Origin: Chlorokybus atmophyticus
Taxonomy: Eukaryota; Streptophyta; Chlorokybophyceae; Chlorokybales; Chlorokybaceae
DNA length: 64,000 nucleotides
Direction of reading: 5' to 3'
Assembly (NCBI GenBank): GCA_009103225.1
Contig: RHPI01000810.1
Coordinates: 307,049-371,048 of the forward strand
A model generated the notes under the pieces. The model did not search any database, was not told the origin of the DNA, and saw nothing but the letters and a program-made list of their open reading frames with translations. Made by a program: the position numbers and the translations under genes. Shown one piece after another: positions 60,951 through 64,000 of the stretch; positions within the stretch are counted from its first letter, which is position 1, and each line of letters opens with the position of its first letter.

Positions 60951-61862
60951 ATGATGGCACGCAGGGGCACCAGGTCGATGACGGGTCGAATGTCAGGCTT
61001 GATGGGCCTGGGTTCGACTAGGAGGCGGAGGACCAGGAGTCGGAGGAGGCGGCGGCGGCGGCGGCGNAAACAGACCTCTGGGGATTGGCCGTGGTTGGAA
61101 CCCATACACGATATGGCCATCCGTAGTACGTTGTTGCCCCTCGCCGTCCTCGATATGATGGTGTTGTTGCTGCCGCAGCACCCCGGCAATGTGCAAGAGC
61201 TATCTGCGGAGCAGAACTTCGACCTGCTGCAGCAGATGTACCTGTCGATGTCGGCTAATGCGGATCGAGATGTGTGCCACTACCTGAGCAAACATACTGG
61301 GTGGCAAGTAAAACCATTCGAGCTGTACTTGGCATGCTTTGGCTGGCAGTGGTTGTATGTCATACGGCACGTCGAGCTGATTCTGTGGAAGCTCGAAGAA
61401 AATGACGATGCGGGGGAGTACACGAGTGACGACAGCCATGTCGAGGGCCTGGATGAACGCATGCTGGACGAGACCACCAAGACCAGCAGGTGGTGTATGG
61501 CGGCAGATGGGCGTCAGGTGATCGAGCAGGCAGTGGAGCGTTATGCTGCGCCATTCAGATGGGAGTCGCGACAACGCCTGCGACGCGATAACAGAGTTTG
61601 GTGGCAGAGGCAGCTTGCACACCCGCGTGCACCATGTGTGCTGATCTGTCGCATTGATCAGCCACCCCCCAGAGCGGATGGGGAGACGCCCTGTTGCAAG
61701 AAAGCGATGTGCCATGTCTGCATCATAGCACATCAGAAGACTGTGGCAAATAAATCAAAGAATCTACAAGCGTGTCCATTCTGCAAGCAACCTCACCCGT
61801 TTTGGTCGCCACGCCTGATGCAAGACGCCAACGTGTCGGCGGTGATTTGGCCCCCGCCTTGA
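60951..61862 (+). CDS. RING-like zinc-binding protein, unknown
   Basis: An open frame from ATG 60951 (or 61113, after the N) to TGA at 61862. The convincing part starts near 61190: SAEQNFDLLQQMYLSMSANA, LYLACFGWQWLYVIRHVELI, then near the C-terminus a Cys/His cluster with CVLIC, PCCKKAMCHVCIIAHQ and ACPFCKQPH, which resembles a degenerate RING or related zinc finger. Upstream of the N the frame is a poly-Arg run that could be an artefact; on the opposite strand the same bases read poly-Pro. No family recognised. Its position between the orphan gene and a methyltransferase suggests a shared mobile origin (inference). Confidence 0.5.
   Translation: MMARRGTRSMTGRMSGLMGLGSTRRRRTRSRRRRRRRRXKQTSGDWPWLEPIHDMAIRSTLLPLAVLDMMVLLLPQHPGNVQELSAEQNFDLLQQMYLSMSANADRDVCHYLSKHTGWQVKPFELYLACFGWQWLYVIRHVELILWKLEENDDAGEYTSDDSHVEGLDERMLDETTKTSRWCMAADGRQVIEQAVERYAAPFRWESRQRLRRDNRVWWQRQLAHPRAPCVLICRIDQPPPRADGETPCCKKAMCHVCIIAHQKTVANKSKNLQACPFCKQPHPFWSPRLMQDANVSAVIWPPP
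61066..61066. other. Single-N assembly join
   Basis: One N inside a GGC repeat within the RING-like frame. Like the N at 21015 it probably marks a join, so the frame across it is not trustworthy. Confidence 0.85.
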
Positions 61863-62344
61863 TGCCAATTGTGCATGTATTGTAGTTTTGTGTTGGCTTC
61901 CTGTGAACCATGTGGGTACATGTATAGTTGCAGCATGGTGCATGGTGCACCAGAGATCTGCTGTTGTTAGAAGCATTGGCTGTACATGTGTATGATGACT
62001 GCCCGGCGCATGAGTCAGTGCATGGCTTGCATACCTCGCTAGTTTAGAGCGTGGTTGACAGCAACAAACTCGGACAGCGCTCTGGGTTCCCTGCATGACA
62101 GCACAGTATTACTCTACGATCGTGGTAGTATGCAAGTATCCTTGTACTGTAGTACCATTAACAGATAGAGTACCATTCATGTTGATGTAGTACCATGCAT
62201 GGTACTGCAATAGCGTATAAGGTACAGTCGTGCTTCACTTGAAGTTTGACCCATTTAGGGTTCGTAAGCTGGCAACCCTAAATTGATGCCCATACCCTAA
62301 AGTCTCGCTCAGTTTGTGGGCAGCCGTGCCGATTCCTATTTTGC
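61863..62344. other. Intergenic with telo-box-like words
   Basis: Contains GTACCATGCATGGTAC-type palindromes near 62191-62206 and, just before the next start, TTTAGGGTT (62254-62262), AACCCTAAA (62274-62282) and ACCCTAAA (62294-62301). Probably the promoter of the following locus. Confidence 0.5.
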
Positions 62345-62882
62345 ATGATGTCGGCGGCAGCAGTTGAATCACCCTCACCTAGGAGACCATGCTTGGTGTG
62401 CCCACAATGCAATGCGTACGTATGTGCCAATGGCCGTAGGCAGCAAATGCGAGCACACTTGACCGAATGCCAGCGAGTGCAGACAGCGTGCCACGTTTTT
62501 AGTGCTGCTTGCTGGCATCACACCACACACAATGTCGACGTGTTTGGCTACCGCCTCGGCCAAGTGCTGTGCAAGGAACCCGAGTTTTTCCATTGCGTGC
62601 AGTGCGTGTGCGAATCGTGCTCGCACTCATGCTTCGAGTGGCGAGGGGAACCCATGCGCTTCTTCACATGGACAACACCGGGACATGTGGTTAGTGGACA
62701 GGTGGTGGATGCTGTGGAGGTAATCCACAAGAGTGGACCGCGACGTATCACTGCATGTTATGTTGGGCGTATGCTTATTTCATGCATGTTGAAGCTGTTG
62801 TCGCATTCAGAGCAGTCTTGCACGGTGTGGGCGTGGGCAGTTCCATCCCCTGGCCGCTGTAGAGGAGGCAGACCATCGACCA
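62345..62882 (+). CDS. Cys/His-rich protein, possibly the N-terminal part of the methyltransferase locus
   Basis: ATG 62345 opens MMSAAAVESPSPRRP followed by a zinc-finger-like CPQCNAYVCANGRRQQMRAHLTEC segment and another Cys cluster (CVQCVCESCSHSC). The frame is meaningful to about 62760 and closes at 62920, overlapping the next frame. A short intron (acceptor CATTCAG near 62809) or a frameshift could join it to the Tudor/methyltransferase frame. It could also be separate. No family named. Confidence 0.45.
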
Positions 62883-64000
62883 TTGGACAGCGCACTGCAT
62901 CGGCTGCGGAACGCAGTTAAGTTGGGATGCGAGCAGCTGATCGGTGTGAGTGTCATGGTGCATTGGCCGCTGGATGGGGAATGGTATGCGGGCGTTGTGG
63001 AATCATTCAAGCAAGCGTCAGGTCAGCATCGCTTCGTGGCGTGCGAGATTGAGGACGCATCATATATGCATGGTGCAATGGAAAATGTCTTTGCAGGGCA
63101 GCACCGTATAGTATTCGATGACGGTGATCGACCACAAACCATCAACTTCAAAGGGCACAACGTATTCGCGTACACATCAGTTGACGGGGCACGCCATGTT
63201 CTGCGCGCCGGAGGGGAGAACGTCAGTCGCAAAGTAAGCCCGGACGGCATCATTGTTAGTCCCTGGCCAGCACCACGGCCAGCCTTGACCACATACACGC
63301 CATTTGACAACAAGCTGGGACGCACATGCAGACCAAGGGCACTCGACCTATTCTGCGGCGGCGGCGGTGCCAGTGTCGGTCTATACCACGCAGGCTTTGA
63401 CGTGACCGGGATGGACATAAATCCCTCCTCTGAGTACCCGCTGCCCTTCATACACCGCGATGTATGCACCCTGAGTGCAGGAGAGCTAAGCGAGTACGAG
63501 CTCATCTGGGCCAGTCCACCAGGCCTATTCAGGTGCTATCCCGGCACCTCAACGGGCGGCACATGGCACATCCTGGAGACACCAGGATATGATACCGCTC
63601 GTCCGACGTCTGCTGCTTGCAAGCCAGGTCAAGTTTGTGATTGAGAATGTGCCAGGAGCAGCTTCCTCATTCAGACCCAATCTGTCCCTTTGTGGCACGA
63701 TGTTTGGCCTATCAACTTTCCGACACCGTCTGTTTGAGACACAGCCGGTTGTAGCGACCCCACCAGCACGCTGCTCGCACGCGGGCAAGGCAGTTGGACT
63801 GCTATCGCCGCACCTGTCCGCTAGCGCGAAGAAGACAACCGTGACATCAAACGCGCCACAGCAGATGTACCCGGTCTATGGCCTTCCAAGCACCAGGGGC
63901 GGCATTGCTGCGTGGCAAACAGCGCTGGGAGTGCCATGGATGACCTCGGCCGTTTCCATAGCGAATGCAGTTCCTCCCGCAATGGCGGAGTGCATAGGGC
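62805..64000 (+). pseudogene. Tudor-like domain plus phage-type DNA C5-cytosine methyltransferase, frameshifted, runs off the window
   Basis: First part (frame to 63644): a Tudor/agenet-like segment with VSVMVHWPLDGEWYAGVVES and RIVFDDGD, then methyltransferase motif I ALDLFCGGGGASVGL and the following acidic MDIN. At 63516-63522 the frame breaks within motif IV: after WASPP the expected catalytic Cys-Gln is absent and a different frame resumes with QAYSG. That frame stays open to the window end with motif VI (VIENVPGA), LSLCGTMFGL, RHRLFE and motif X (ANAVPPAMAECIG). The motif wording is closer to phage Dcm-type enzymes than to plant MET1/CMT. It is probably inactive as written, unless the break is a sequencing error. 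The 3' end is outside the window. Confidence 0.75.

Noticed and set aside
60993-61196. Minus-strand poly-Pro frame as an exon of the orphan gene
   Set aside because: It spans the single N, has no clean splice link to 60545, and the plus-strand frame to its right is more protein-like.

Overview
This is a stretch of eukaryotic nuclear DNA with compact, intron-rich genes. Introns are mostly 80-150 bp, GT-AG, with an unusually visible GC-AG minority. The gene set points to a photosynthetic, green-lineage organism, most likely a unicellular alga. Evidence: a plastid stearoyl-ACP desaturase, a plant-like 2OG-Fe(II) oxygenase, a plant-type phosphomevalonate kinase, a YTH m6A reader, and telo-box plus E2F-like promoter motifs. 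I cannot name the species. All exon coordinates were read by eye from frame, splice sites and family motifs.

Layout. 1-1.3 kb: 5' part of a stearoyl-ACP desaturase gene (-). 3.4-5.1 kb: 2OG-Fe(II) oxygenase (-), divergent from a Ser/Gln-rich protein gene (+) that starts at 5386. 6788-21014: three head-to-tail copies of a 5,119-bp unit, the last cut by a single N at 21015. Each copy carries the 3' part of the Ser/Gln-rich gene and most of a YTH-domain gene (-). 22.5-24.7 kb: cohesion/clamp-loader subunit DCC1 (+). 25.7-29.3 kb: gamma-glutamyltransferase-like enzyme (+). 29.9-30.8 kb: LSM5 (-). About 31-36.6 kb: GCNA-like SprT protease (+). 37.7-40.6 kb: cytosolic PheRS alpha (-). 41.8-44.1 kb: coiled-coil protein (-). 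45.0-49.0 kb: exportin-T (+). 51.1-52.9 kb: GINS subunit PSF1 (+), with a satellite-like intron holding a 191-N gap. 53.6-56.1 kb: phosphomevalonate kinase (-). 56.2-56.7 kb: CMC4 (-). 56.8 kb: tRNA-Lys(CUU).

From about 57 kb the character changes to repeats and unfamiliar genes. There is a 217-bp-spaced repeat pair, a 53-bp minisatellite, an orphan spliced gene whose first exon region is duplicated in tandem, a RING-like protein, and a Cys-rich plus Tudor-like plus phage-type DNA C5-methyltransferase locus. The methyltransferase reading frame breaks exactly at the catalytic cysteine. This end looks like mobile-element or virus-derived DNA (inference).

The housekeeping genes do not form an operon. 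A shared theme is S-phase and genome maintenance (DCC1, PSF1, GCNA). Two of these, DCC1 and PSF1, and the Ser/Gln-rich gene carry a TTTTGGCGCCAAAA-type E2F palindrome just upstream, which suggests cell-cycle co-regulation.
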